Shown here piece after piece: positions 7,464-15,224 of a stretch of 64,000 nucleotides of DNA. Source of the DNA: a virus. The stretch is taken from positions 1 through 64,000 of the IMG/VR virus record IMGVR_UViG_3300047384_000085; one strand, given 5' to 3'. Below the pieces are notes generated by a model. It made no database searches and was not told the origin of the DNA. It saw nothing but the letters and a program-made list of their open reading frames with translations. Position 1 is the stretch's first letter; every line of letters begins with the position of its first letter. Position numbers and translations under genes: made by a program.

Positions 7464-8812
7464 TGATAAAGTTAGTCCTTTTTGATTTAGACGGTGTTTT
7501 AATTGATGCGAAGAATATACACTTCGTTGCGTTGAATGAGGCATTAGGCCCTGAGTACGCAATCACGGAAGAAGAACACCTAGCGACATATGACGGTCTA
7601 AAGACTCTACAGAAGTTGGAGATGTTGACCAAAAGAAAAGGACTAGACCCCACACTTCACTCCGAGATTAGTGAGAAGAAACAAGAGATAACAAGAGACT
7701 TATTATCAAATCAAGAACCCATAGAACATATTTGTGATTTGTTCCAAGAACTAGAGGATCAAGGTTATAAGATTGGTGTGTGTTCTAACTCTATTAGACG
7801 AACAGTTGTTACGTCACTTGCACAAGCTAAACTCATAAAACATTGTTCGGTGATTCTTTCTAATGAGGACGTAAAGAATAGTAAACCACATCCTGAGATC
7901 TACTGGAAAGCGATGTCAATGATGGGGGTGTTACCTGAAGAGACAATAATTGTAGAAGACAGTCCGCCTGGATTGTTGTCCGCACAGAGATCACGGGCAA
8001 ACTACATTCGTGTAGATAACCCATATAAAACAACTATAGATAATATCATTCCAAAAATCGAAGGTAAACCTATTATGAAAAAGTGGAAGAACGAGAAACT
8101 CAATGTTCTTATTCCTATGGCAGGCGCTGGAAGTAGATTCGCAGAAGCGGGTTACACCTTCCCCAAACCGTTGATCGATGTCAATGGTAAACCGATGATT
8201 CAAACTGTTGTAGAGAATCTTGGTTTTGATGCGAACTATATTTTTGTTGTACAGAAAGAACATCGTGAACAATATAACCTCGACACCATGTTGAATCTAA
8301 TTGCGCCTGACTGTAAGATTGTTGAGGTCGATAGTATAACTGAAGGAGCTGCATGTACCGCACTTCTTGCGAAAGAGTATATCGACAATGATAATCCGTT
8401 GTTCTTCGCAAACTCTGATCAGTATGTTGAGTGGGATGTCATGGAGTTCATGTATGCGATGAATGAGAAAGATGCTGACGGTGGTATCGTCACCTTTGAG
8501 GCGACACACCCAAAATGGTCTTTTGCTAAGATAGATGAGTCTGGTTGTGTTACTGAAGTGGCAGAGAAGAATCCTATCAGTAACCTTGCAACTGTTGGTT
8601 ATTACTACTGGAAGAACGGTAAGGATTTTGTTCACTACGCAGAACAGATGATCGAAAGAGATGTCCGAGTAAATAATGAGTTCTATGTTTGCCCAGTATT
8701 CAACCAAGCGATAGAGGGTGAGAAAAGAATTTACACTCACAATGCATCTAAGATGTGGGGTCTCGGTACACCCGAAGATCTAACATACTTCCTAGAGAAC
8801 TTTAAAGGATAG
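7463..8812 (+). CDS. HAD phosphatase - sugar nucleotidyltransferase fusion
   Basis: Two enzymes are joined in 449 residues. The N-terminal ~200 residues are a beta-phosphoglucomutase-type HAD: LFDLDGVLID (motif I), GVCSNSIR (II), KPHPEIYW (III) and VEDSPPGL (IV). From about residue 210 comes a nucleotidyltransferase: IPMAGAGSRFAEAGYTFPKP carries the G-x-G-x-R-F and the KP of the pyrophosphorylase signature, and FFANSDQYVEW holds the catalytic Asp. The pair could dephosphorylate or isomerise a sugar phosphate and activate a sugar-1-phosphate to an NDP-sugar, feeding the transferases around it. GTG 7463, sharing a base with the previous stop, is preferred over an upstream TTG because it begins the usual HAD strand. 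Confidence 0.8.
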   Translation: MIKLVLFDLDGVLIDAKNIHFVALNEALGPEYAITEEEHLATYDGLKTLQKLEMLTKRKGLDPTLHSEISEKKQEITRDLLSNQEPIEHICDLFQELEDQGYKIGVCSNSIRRTVVTSLAQAKLIKHCSVILSNEDVKNSKPHPEIYWKAMSMMGVLPEETIIVEDSPPGLLSAQRSRANYIRVDNPYKTTIDNIIPKIEGKPIMKKWKNEKLNVLIPMAGAGSRFAEAGYTFPKPLIDVNGKPMIQTVVENLGFDANYIFVVQKEHREQYNLDTMLNLIAPDCKIVEVDSITEGAACTALLAKEYIDNDNPLFFANSDQYVEWDVMEFMYAMNEKDADGGIVTFEATHPKWSFAKIDESGCVTEVAEKNPISNLATVGYYYWKNGKDFVHYAEQMIERDVRVNNEFYVCPVFNQAIEGEKRIYTHNASKMWGLGTPEDLTYFLENFKG

Positions 8813-8814
8813 AT

Positions 8815-9486
8815 ATGATGAAGATCGGATACGAGTCTGGAATCGGTGCATGGTACGATAAATTAGAATTTGAAGAAGCATGTGGTAGGGGTTCTCATCC
8901 CAATATTAATAGAAGTTACTGTCAACACTTACTAAAAACATTGAGAAATAATGATGTGAGATCATTTGTCGATTATGGTTGCGGTAATCATGAAACATAT
9001 AATGGTAATATCGACTGGTCTGAGACTGGAATTGAGTACGTAGGATATGATGCCCACGTTGGCGCTGTTGATACACTTCGCACGAAGTATCCCAAACTTA
9101 GATTCGAATATGCCAAGTTGAACACCGTTCCAAATGAAGATGTTGATGCACTAGTCATCAAGGACGTTTTGATTCACTGGTTTGACAAAGATATTAAATG
9201 GTTCTTTGAAAATGTGTTTGATCATTTCGAAAATGTTTTCTATATGCATTCTACGACTAATCAAGGTTACGAAACTCGTGTTCCTAAGAGAGAAGCCTAT
9301 ATGGTTGACGATCCAACAAAAAGATTTGGTACTAGAGGGGAATTGCCCGAAGGTGCCAAATACTGGGACAATGGTTGTTTTGGGTATAAATGCGTTCCGT
9401 CCGAACTACTGCCTATGGATAAAGTTGTTTCTAAAATAAACATAAGAGGTGACAGCATGAAAACATTTATACATTTTAGGAAATAA
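8815..9486 (+). CDS. Class I SAM-dependent methyltransferase-like protein
   Basis: The 223-residue protein has a Rossmann-type motif I (FVDYGCGNHE, residues about 51-60), a following acidic strand end (YVGYDAH), and DALVIKDVLIHW in the place of motif IV, as in class I methyltransferases. ATG 8815 lies after an AAGGAT ribosome site; an adjacent ATG at 8818 is the alternative. In this setting it may methylate a sugar or a nucleotide-sugar, but protein or small-molecule methylation is also possible. The gene sits between the nucleotidyltransferase fusion and another glycan protein with only two bases between stops and starts. Confidence 0.65.
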   Translation: MMKIGYESGIGAWYDKLEFEEACGRGSHPNINRSYCQHLLKTLRNNDVRSFVDYGCGNHETYNGNIDWSETGIEYVGYDAHVGAVDTLRTKYPKLRFEYAKLNTVPNEDVDALVIKDVLIHWFDKDIKWFFENVFDHFENVFYMHSTTNQGYETRVPKREAYMVDDPTKRFGTRGELPEGAKYWDNGCFGYKCVPSELLPMDKVVSKINIRGDSMKTFIHFRK

Positions 9487-9488
9487 TT

Positions 9489-10241
9489 GTGAAGATTGCA
9501 ATATTAGTAAACGGTCAAATTAGAGGTAAATGGAAAAGAAACATATCCAGAATGCAAGGGAGGTTCCCTGATGCTGATGTATTCACTTCTACTTGGTCAG
9601 GCAAAGGCAATGATAAGATTGTGGACTTTGTACATGATCAACCATCTATAGATTATCATCCAACTTTAGATACTGAACCTGTACCTAAATGGAAGTCCAT
9701 ACAATATAAAAAGAACATGCAACTTGGAACAGATCCACTTTTAAGAAAACAAGCTCAGTATAGAACAATGCAGATTTTGGGGTATGATAGACTTTTAAAT
9801 GAAATTAGTGACGAGTACGACATGTGTGTTCGCATGAGATTCGACACTTATATCTCGTTAGACCCATCGATCGACTGGACAAGTTTGATAAAGAGATCGT
9901 ATGATGAGAATGTTGCTATTGGGTTTGGTTGTAGAGACTCTCGTTGGACACATGGTGTCAATAAGTTACAAGAACTGCCCAGATTTTACCCACCGATTGA
10001 TAAATCAGTTAAGGGAGATGGTATATCAAACACAAATGATTGGGCATACTATATTATGGATCCACTAATAATTCATCCAAGAAAATTATGGGATTCTAAA
10101 AGAGTTTGGGATTTGCATAAAAACAAACAGTTGAGGAACGCTGAGAATGGTTGGTATCAAATACTTAGTGAACCATACGAAGATAGTCATGTGTGTTATT
10201 ACGGTGGCGCACATATTGAAAGATACGTAAGAGGAATTTAA
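9489..10241 (+). CDS. Putative glycosyltransferase-like protein
   Basis: The 250-residue protein starts at GTG two bases after the previous stop. Its N-terminal MKIAILVNGQIRGKWKRNI strand, DVFTSTWSG and YDMCVRMRFD motifs match in order those of the C-terminal half of the protein at 4304. They resemble segments of capsule-type transferases in which R-x-R-x-D binds the donor. A late SNTNDWAYYI segment may be the acceptor side. No donor or acceptor can be named. It may be a free copy of the second module of the 4304 protein. Confidence 0.5.
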   Translation: MKIAILVNGQIRGKWKRNISRMQGRFPDADVFTSTWSGKGNDKIVDFVHDQPSIDYHPTLDTEPVPKWKSIQYKKNMQLGTDPLLRKQAQYRTMQILGYDRLLNEISDEYDMCVRMRFDTYISLDPSIDWTSLIKRSYDENVAIGFGCRDSRWTHGVNKLQELPRFYPPIDKSVKGDGISNTNDWAYYIMDPLIIHPRKLWDSKRVWDLHKNKQLRNAENGWYQILSEPYEDSHVCYYGGAHIERYVRGI

Positions 10242-10242
10242 A

Positions 10243-10950
10243 ATGAAAATAGGTAAATCAGCAGAGATGGCGCAACTTGCGTATCTTGACAGTAAAGAAG
10301 CAAAGAAGGGATTTAAGAAACTCGGATTCACATCACACAAACTCGTTGACATAGATGGCGCACAGGTTCATCTGGTACGCAACAAGGAGAGTATGGCAGT
10401 CTGTTTCCGTGGTACTGAACCATCAGAGATATCGGATGTACTGGCAGACTTGAAGGCATGGCCATCACGAAGTGAGACTGACGGTTGGGTACACTCTGGA
10501 TTTAAAACAGAACTTGACAAAGTATGGGAAGATGTGTTACAATACGTCAACAAGTACAGTGAGTTAGATCTGTATATCTGTGGACATTCGTTAGGTGCTG
10601 CAATGGCAACAATCTGCGCTTCACGATTACCACAGACAAAACATCTGTATACATTCGGTAGTCCACGTGTGGGTACGTGTTCTTTTGTTAAGAACCTGAA
10701 AGTACCACATACGAGATGCGTAAATAATAACGACATCGTGACTAGTGTTCCGTTGGTACTGATGGGTTATAAACATCATGGAGAACTTGTGTATATCAAC
10801 TACTACGGCAACATTCGTAAGATGACATACTGGCAAAGATTCAAGGATGGTTGGAGAGGACGTGGTAAAGCGTTCGCTAAAGGTATGCCGTTTGACGGCG
10901 CATATGATCATAGTATGGTTTACTATGTTCGATACACAAACAAGGTTTAG
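10243..10950 (+). CDS. Class 3 lipase (alpha/beta hydrolase)
   Basis: All lipase-3 landmarks are present in 235 residues: VCFRGTE (oxyanion side) near residue 54, the nucleophile elbow GHSLGAA with Ser116, YTFGSPRVG, NNNDIVTSVP carrying the probable catalytic Asp near 154, and GAYDHSMVYY with the catalytic His near 224. Members hydrolyse ester bonds of acylglycerols or phospholipids. No signal peptide is visible, so it acts in the cytoplasm or is released at lysis, when it could attack host membranes. Deacylation of lipid-linked glycans is another possibility given the neighbours. It sits in the + strand run between a glycan protein and the co-chaperonin. Confidence 0.9.
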   Translation: MKIGKSAEMAQLAYLDSKEAKKGFKKLGFTSHKLVDIDGAQVHLVRNKESMAVCFRGTEPSEISDVLADLKAWPSRSETDGWVHSGFKTELDKVWEDVLQYVNKYSELDLYICGHSLGAAMATICASRLPQTKHLYTFGSPRVGTCSFVKNLKVPHTRCVNNNDIVTSVPLVLMGYKHHGELVYINYYGNIRKMTYWQRFKDGWRGRGKAFAKGMPFDGAYDHSMVYYVRYTNKV

Positions 10951-10956
10951 GATATT

Positions 10957-11220
10957 ATGAGAGTATTAGGTAATAATGTATTAGTGAGTGAACACAAAGC
11001 AGACGAGACTACCTCTGGTGGTATTATCTTGTCTGGTGATATTGCGACAGGAACCAAACCAGCAATAGTTATCGCAACAGGTGATGGTGAGGAAGTCATT
11101 GCAGCTGCGTTGGCACCAAAGGATAAGATCTATCTAGACTGGTCGAAGGCAATGGCGGTCGAGTTAGACGGTCTAAAGTGTGCGGTTGTTGATGTGGAAC
11201 ACGTAAAGTTGATTGCATAA
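10957..11220 (+). CDS. GroES/Cpn10-like co-chaperonin (gp31 analogue)
   Basis: The 87-residue protein begins MRVLGNNVLVSEHK and continues with ADETTSGGIILSG, the mobile loop that binds GroEL in Cpn10 proteins. The C-terminal DVEHVKLIA corresponds to the final strand of GroES. It is about ten residues shorter than GroES. T4 needs its own co-chaperonin, gp31, to fold capsid protein gp23 in host GroEL, and this protein may do the same. It is closer to true Cpn10 than to gp31 by eye, as in other marine phages. It shares a base with the next gene, so the two are probably co-translated. Confidence 0.85.
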   Translation: MRVLGNNVLVSEHKADETTSGGIILSGDIATGTKPAIVIATGDGEEVIAAALAPKDKIYLDWSKAMAVELDGLKCAVVDVEHVKLIA

Positions 11221-11930
11221 TGAAAGCAAGAGTCATCTACGTCAAAGGTCACGAACTTTCTGAAGCGTGTATGCGGAAGACTGTGGACTCGTTAGTCAAG
11301 TACGAATGGGACTACGAAGTCGTGGAGGGGGTGACCCCTGATACTTTAGATGAAGATGAGTTCCCTTGGAAAGATCTTGTTAATGGTAGACTGGCGAGTA
11401 TGAAGGATCATAAGAACCCAGAAGAGAAGAGAAAGTACCGAACCAAAAAATCTTGTTTATTTAATAATCTCAAGTTCGCACAGGATGTTATAGAGAAAAA
11501 TGAATCTATGATTTTCTTAGAACACGATGTCGTGGTTACATCGCCTCCACCAAAAGACGATGGAGTTGAGTATTTTTGTTTTCTAAACATAGATGGGGCA
11601 TTTAAAAAACCGAATGTTCTAGCCAATTATCCACACTTAGTTGATTGGTATAAAGGTCATAGTCATCGGTTAGGAGTTCAAGATTTTCCTTCAAACTATC
11701 CATTACGATACAATAAAGAGAATGATTGGAAGGGTCAAAGTATCACGCCTGGATTAAGTGGTTATATACTGACAGTTGAGGGTGCTAAGATGTTATTAGA
11801 CAAAGTTGAAAAATATGGAATAGAACAGGGAGACTTTACCTTCAATAATCGTGTGATACCAATGCAATACATATATCCAAGTCCGATGAAATTTCAAAAG
11901 GTAAATCCTAATTTAAGTCACAGGTTATAA
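11220..11930 (+). CDS. Putative GT25-like glycosyltransferase (first of three)
   Basis: The 236-residue protein shows a family GT25-type pattern: an N-terminal strand (MKARVIYVKGHE), VEGVTPDTLDEDEF, then SMIFLEHDVVV with an E-x-D donor motif near residue 101, and a TPGLSGYILTVEGAKMLL segment that recurs in related transferases. It is the first of three adjacent genes of this type, likely arisen by duplication and divergence. GT25 enzymes add galactose or glucose to LPS or, in eukaryotes, to hydroxylysine of collagen. Its start overlaps the co-chaperonin stop by one base. Confidence 0.65.
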   Translation: MKARVIYVKGHELSEACMRKTVDSLVKYEWDYEVVEGVTPDTLDEDEFPWKDLVNGRLASMKDHKNPEEKRKYRTKKSCLFNNLKFAQDVIEKNESMIFLEHDVVVTSPPPKDDGVEYFCFLNIDGAFKKPNVLANYPHLVDWYKGHSHRLGVQDFPSNYPLRYNKENDWKGQSITPGLSGYILTVEGAKMLLDKVEKYGIEQGDFTFNNRVIPMQYIYPSPMKFQKVNPNLSHRL

Positions 11931-11931
11931 A

Positions 11932-12645
11932 ATGGCAGACTCATATATTATTAATGTTGAAGGTCAACAACAAGAAGCAGTTAAAAAACTGAAGAAGAGT
12001 ATCAAAGACACTGAAAGTGAATTGAAACCTGAGATACTCCGTGCATCTACACCAGAGACGATGGAACAAGATCTGAAGGATATGATCTGTTTCAACTATA
12101 AAGACTTTAGGTGGAACTGGCCTGTTACCCCTGACGAAGAGGGCCTAGATCTTCAGACAGGAATCTATAAACATGTATATGGCGCAAAGAATCAACTCAA
12201 GGTTATTGCTTGTGCAGTCTCGCACATGAGAGCGTGGGAACAGATTATCATGAACGATCAGGCCGCAGTTATCTTTGAGAGTGATGCGTTACTCACACGT
12301 AAGTTTACTGGTATGCGTAAGGGTTTAAGTTGTGTCGGTTTGTGCGATCCTCGTGGCGCAACACGGAGAGCGCAAGCATTTCATGAGGAAGTTTCTAAGA
12401 GTAATTCTGTGAAGTTCGCCCCTTATGTAAATGACCCTACAGGCCCAAATTATGCACAGGGTTTGGCAGGAGGTTCTGCGTATTGGGTAGAACCCCATAT
12501 GGCAAAAGAGTTCTTAAACAAGATCAAGGAAGTCGGTATGTGGCCTAATGATGCGTTCTTGTGTAGTGCAAACTTTTTGTCTCTTCGTGTTGTATATCCT
12601 TACTATACCAAAGTGCAAGGTGTTGAGTCGAGTACCCAAGGATGA
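11932..12645 (+). CDS. Putative GT25-like glycosyltransferase (second of three)
   Basis: The 237-residue protein has an N-terminal strand (SYIINVEGQ), then ACAVSHMRAWEQII with the conserved S-H-x-x-x-W of GT25 transferases near residue 103, followed by AVIFESDALL, the acidic donor motif. GLAGGSAYWVEPHMAKEFL is the equivalent of the GxxAY segment of the family. It overlaps the next gene by ATGA. Residues 20-35 are Lys/Glu-rich and unlike the other two copies. Confidence 0.7.
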   Translation: MADSYIINVEGQQQEAVKKLKKSIKDTESELKPEILRASTPETMEQDLKDMICFNYKDFRWNWPVTPDEEGLDLQTGIYKHVYGAKNQLKVIACAVSHMRAWEQIIMNDQAAVIFESDALLTRKFTGMRKGLSCVGLCDPRGATRRAQAFHEEVSKSNSVKFAPYVNDPTGPNYAQGLAGGSAYWVEPHMAKEFLNKIKEVGMWPNDAFLCSANFLSLRVVYPYYTKVQGVESSTQG

Positions 12646-13295
12646 TGAAATCTTTTGTAATCACAATCATGGACAATCCACAATCCGTTAAAGTTGCGGA
12701 GAGGTGTATTGAGTCTGGTAAAAAGGTTGGTCATGTCGTAGAGAAGTATCACGCTGTCACTCCGAGATCCGAAGGGTTTATGGATATGGTAGAGAGTGCT
12801 GAACTAAACATTGATCAGTTCTCGTCAAAGTGGTCTAGACCAGAGAATGCATTGGCGTGTTTCCTATCACATATGTCTCTATGGAAATATTCCATATTAA
12901 ACAAATGTGACGTGATGATTCTAGAGCATGATGCGGTATTCACTAACAGTGTTCCCTATATACCGTTCGACAAGTGTGTCACCGTTGGTAAACCTAGTTA
13001 TGGTAAATTCAATACACCACAAACTTGGGGTGTTCAACCTCTAATACAAAAGAGGTACTTCGGTGGCGCACATGCCTATATCGTAAATCCGACTGGTGCT
13101 AAGAAACTATTAGACAATGTGTCAGATCACAGTTGTCCGACCGATGTATACTTACACACAGACACCTTCCCTTGGTTACAGGAGTTCTATCCTTGGCCTG
13201 TGAGTGTAGACGATTCGTTCAGTACCATTCAAGAAGAAGCTGGTTGTATCGCAAAACATAATTATAAGAAAGGTATAGAGTTGATCAAAGCATGA
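12642..13295 (+). CDS. Putative GT25-like glycosyltransferase (third of three)
   Basis: The 217-residue protein contains the clearest GT25 pattern of the trio: CFLSHMSLWKYSI, then DVMILEHDAVF with an E-x-D motif near residue 103, and GGAHAYIVNPTGAKKLL. GT25 enzymes of bacteria act in lipooligosaccharide synthesis. Start at the first of two adjacent ATGs, which overlaps the preceding stop; the next gene again begins by ATGA overlap. The chain of overlaps makes co-translation of the three transferases and the following GT-A protein likely. Confidence 0.75.
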   Translation: MMKSFVITIMDNPQSVKVAERCIESGKKVGHVVEKYHAVTPRSEGFMDMVESAELNIDQFSSKWSRPENALACFLSHMSLWKYSILNKCDVMILEHDAVFTNSVPYIPFDKCVTVGKPSYGKFNTPQTWGVQPLIQKRYFGGAHAYIVNPTGAKKLLDNVSDHSCPTDVYLHTDTFPWLQEFYPWPVSVDDSFSTIQEEAGCIAKHNYKKGIELIKA

Positions 13296-13981
13296 AGATT
13301 GCATTTATTACAGTATGTACCGATGACTACCCTATGGAGTATGCACGTAAGATTATCAAACGATTCACAGAATTGACAGAGTTTGATGTTAATGCATATT
13401 GTATTACGGATCGTCCAGATGAGATCTCTGATATCGCCACACCAGTAGAACCACCTTTCAAGAAAAAAGGTTGGTGGAACAAGATGAAAGTATACGATTC
13501 TTTCTACGAAGAAGACTTTGCGTTATACCTAGATATTGATACTGTATTAATAAAGAACTTTGATAAAGACATAGAACGTGCAGTTAAGTCGTTAGATAAA
13601 TACAAGAACGCTGTCGTGTCAGATGCTATACTTTGGAAGAATAATAAGTATAGTTCATCTATGATGGTTCTAAAGAAGGGTAACATGCAAGATGTCTGGG
13701 ATGTTTTCGAACGAGACTCTTGGAGATTATTTGATTACGATGGGGGCGATCAAGTTTGGACAGGTCGTTTGTTAAAAGATAGTAAAATATTCTACATGGA
13801 CGAAAAGAATAAGAATATAAAATTAAACTTAAAGTTTCATCTCGGTGAGAAGATATTTGGTCAATGGAAATTTCCTACATACTTACCATCGTCATGCAAG
13901 ATAGTAGATTGTGGTGGAAGACCCAAACCGCATGATTTGGAACACTTAAATTACATAAAGGAAAATTGGCATAATGTATGA
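13292..13981 (+). CDS. Putative GT-A glycosyltransferase (DIDT motif)
   Basis: The 229-residue protein has a GT-A pattern: MKIAFITVCTDDY at the N-terminus, KGWWNKMKVYDSF, then FALYLDIDTVLIKNF with a DxD motif near residue 85, and a late YDGGDQVW segment. These are typical of GT8-like enzymes that use UDP-sugars with a metal ion. It overlaps the nuclease gene by eight bases. Donor and acceptor are unknown; it is the last clear transferase of the left-hand island. Confidence 0.65.
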   Translation: MKIAFITVCTDDYPMEYARKIIKRFTELTEFDVNAYCITDRPDEISDIATPVEPPFKKKGWWNKMKVYDSFYEEDFALYLDIDTVLIKNFDKDIERAVKSLDKYKNAVVSDAILWKNNKYSSSMMVLKKGNMQDVWDVFERDSWRLFDYDGGDQVWTGRLLKDSKIFYMDEKNKNIKLNLKFHLGEKIFGQWKFPTYLPSSCKIVDCGGRPKPHDLEHLNYIKENWHNV

Positions 13982-14339
13982 ATATAAAGCAACGGTTGAT
14001 CGCTGGGTGGATGGTGACACTGTGGATGTTAACATTGATCTTGGTTTTGATGTTGTCCTTACTAAACAACGTGTTCGGTTATATGGGGTCAATACTCCAG
14101 AATCTCGTACCAGAGACCTTGAAGAAAAGGCGAGAGGACTCGCAGCGAAAGCGTACGTCAACGAGATGGCGCCCGCTGGATCGGTGATTACTCTTGTAAC
14201 CAAAACATATGATGCGAAAGGTAAGTATGGTCGTATCCTTGGTGAGATCGTGGTAGACAAAGAACACGGTGTATATAATGTAAACCAGATGTTGATCAAC
14301 GAAGGTCACGCTGTAGAGTACTTTGGTGGTAAACGATAA
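13974..14339 (+). CDS. Staphylococcal nuclease-like endonuclease
   Basis: The 121-residue protein is a compact SNase domain: VDRWVDGDTVDVNIDLG (calcium-binding Asp residues), VRLYGVNTPES with the first catalytic Arg, and KYGRILGEI with the second. Members are calcium-dependent phosphodiesterases for DNA and RNA. There is no signal peptide, so it may act inside the cell, for instance in degrading host nucleic acid or trimming phage DNA. It overlaps the upstream transferase by eight bases and the next small gene by one base, placing it firmly in the operon. Confidence 0.85.
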   Translation: MYEYKATVDRWVDGDTVDVNIDLGFDVVLTKQRVRLYGVNTPESRTRDLEEKARGLAAKAYVNEMAPAGSVITLVTKTYDAKGKYGRILGEIVVDKEHGVYNVNQMLINEGHAVEYFGGKR

Positions 14340-14455
14340 TGGAACCTTTAACTATTTGGAATGAATTATCTTACTTTGACGGCTTGCTTTTTTCGGTCTG
14401 GATTGGTATAATGTACTATGGTAAAAACTTGATTGATGATTGGTTTGGAAAATAA
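14339..14455 (+). CDS. Small membrane-associated protein (38 aa)
   Basis: A 38-codon frame starts on the last base of the nuclease stop codon and ends immediately before the next ATG, filling the gap exactly. The product is rich in Trp, Tyr, Phe and Ile with one hydrophobic stretch (LLFSVWIGIMYYG) that could insert in a membrane. The function is unknown. The perfect tiling with both neighbours is the main support. A candidate promoter lies inside it. Confidence 0.55.
   Translation: MEPLTIWNELSYFDGLLFSVWIGIMYYGKNLIDDWFGK
14384..14412 (+). promoter_or_regulatory. Candidate extended -10 promoter
   Basis: TGGTATAAT (extended -10, TATAAT at 14407) has a weak TTGCTT -35 at 14384, 17 bases away, within the small gene and about 45 bases before the next start codon. 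The -35 match is poor. Confidence 0.4.
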
Positions 14456-15070
14456 ATGAGAGTAAATGTTTTAGGTAATGGTGACCATAACTTTCTGTTT
14501 AAGAGAGGGACTGAAGGCAAGTTACTAATTTGTAACATGCCACCATTTGCGATACCACCTAATGAAGTATATGCTTCGTGTATGGTGGACTTCAAGATGA
14601 TGGCTGCACTGACTGAAGGTCAGTTTAGACTTGATCAATATGATTGGGTTCTAGGTACTCGTCCTCGTAAGTGGATGGAGATGCAACCGAACTTCTACCT
14701 AAAATACTCGCAGAACATTCGGGGATTCTGGCAAAGAGTTCCTGAGTATGCGGGCAATGCAACGAACTTCAGTTGTGGTCACATGGCAGTTGATTATGCT
14801 TGTGGTAAGATGAAAGCGACTGAAGTTCACATCTATGGTTTCGATTCTATCTTTGATCTAAATCTTAGAAGTGTGACCGACTTAATTCTTGAGAGTGATC
14901 GATCTAAGAACAACTCGTTCAGAATCGCAAACAACTGGAGACCAATATGGCCTGAGTTGTTCAAAGAATATTCTAATGTTAAGTTCTATCTGTATCATGG
15001 TCATGATAATGCAAAGATACCGTTACCAGAAAACGTTGAAGTTATTGTTAAAACAAAAAAGGATATGTGA
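14456..15070 (+). CDS. Possible sialyltransferase/DUF115-like protein
   Basis: The 204-residue protein starts MRVNVLGNGDHNFLF, a Rossmann-like nucleotide-binding beginning. Near residue 120 it has SCGHMAVDYACGKMKATEV followed by HIYGFDSIFD. The pattern G-N-G, then G-x-x-A-x-x-A-x-x-x-G and Y-G-F-D, recalls bacterial GT42 sialyltransferases and DUF115 motility accessory factors that handle nonulosonic acids. The resemblance is by eye and weak, so other nucleotide-sugar enzymes are possible. Its stop codon is followed within two bases by the GTG of the next gene. Confidence 0.35.
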   Translation: MRVNVLGNGDHNFLFKRGTEGKLLICNMPPFAIPPNEVYASCMVDFKMMAALTEGQFRLDQYDWVLGTRPRKWMEMQPNFYLKYSQNIRGFWQRVPEYAGNATNFSCGHMAVDYACGKMKATEVHIYGFDSIFDLNLRSVTDLILESDRSKNNSFRIANNWRPIWPELFKEYSNVKFYLYHGHDNAKIPLPENVEVIVKTKKDM

Positions 15071-15071
15071 A

Positions 15072-15215
15072 GTGAAAGATCTTTGGAATAAAGTACAAGA
15101 AAATATTATTGAGTTTATCAGATACACCGCAGACGATTTCGTTGCAGTTTGGGAGTTTAGACCAAACGTAATTATTTTATTAGTACTCTTTGCCTTGGGA
15201 TGTTTTTTTGTATAA
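15072..15215 (+). CDS. Small single-span membrane protein (47 aa)
   Basis: A GTG start one base after the previous stop opens a 47-codon frame. The first 28 residues form an amphipathic, charged segment and the last 17 (NVIILLVLFALGCFFV) a single transmembrane helix. The stop codon lies inside the late promoter of the next gene. The function is unknown; tail-anchored topology with the N-terminus in the cytoplasm is likely. Confidence 0.6.
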   Translation: MKDLWNKVQENIIEFIRYTADDFVAVWEFRPNVIILLVLFALGCFFV

Positions 15216-15218
15216 ATA
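15211..15218 (+). promoter_or_regulatory. T4-type late promoter (TATAAATA), close to start codon
   Basis: A perfect TATAAATA ends six bases before ATG 15225. T4 late transcripts start about six or seven bases after this box, so the message would begin at or beside the start codon and lack a normal ribosome site. Confidence 0.8.
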
Positions 15219-15224
15219 ACTTAT

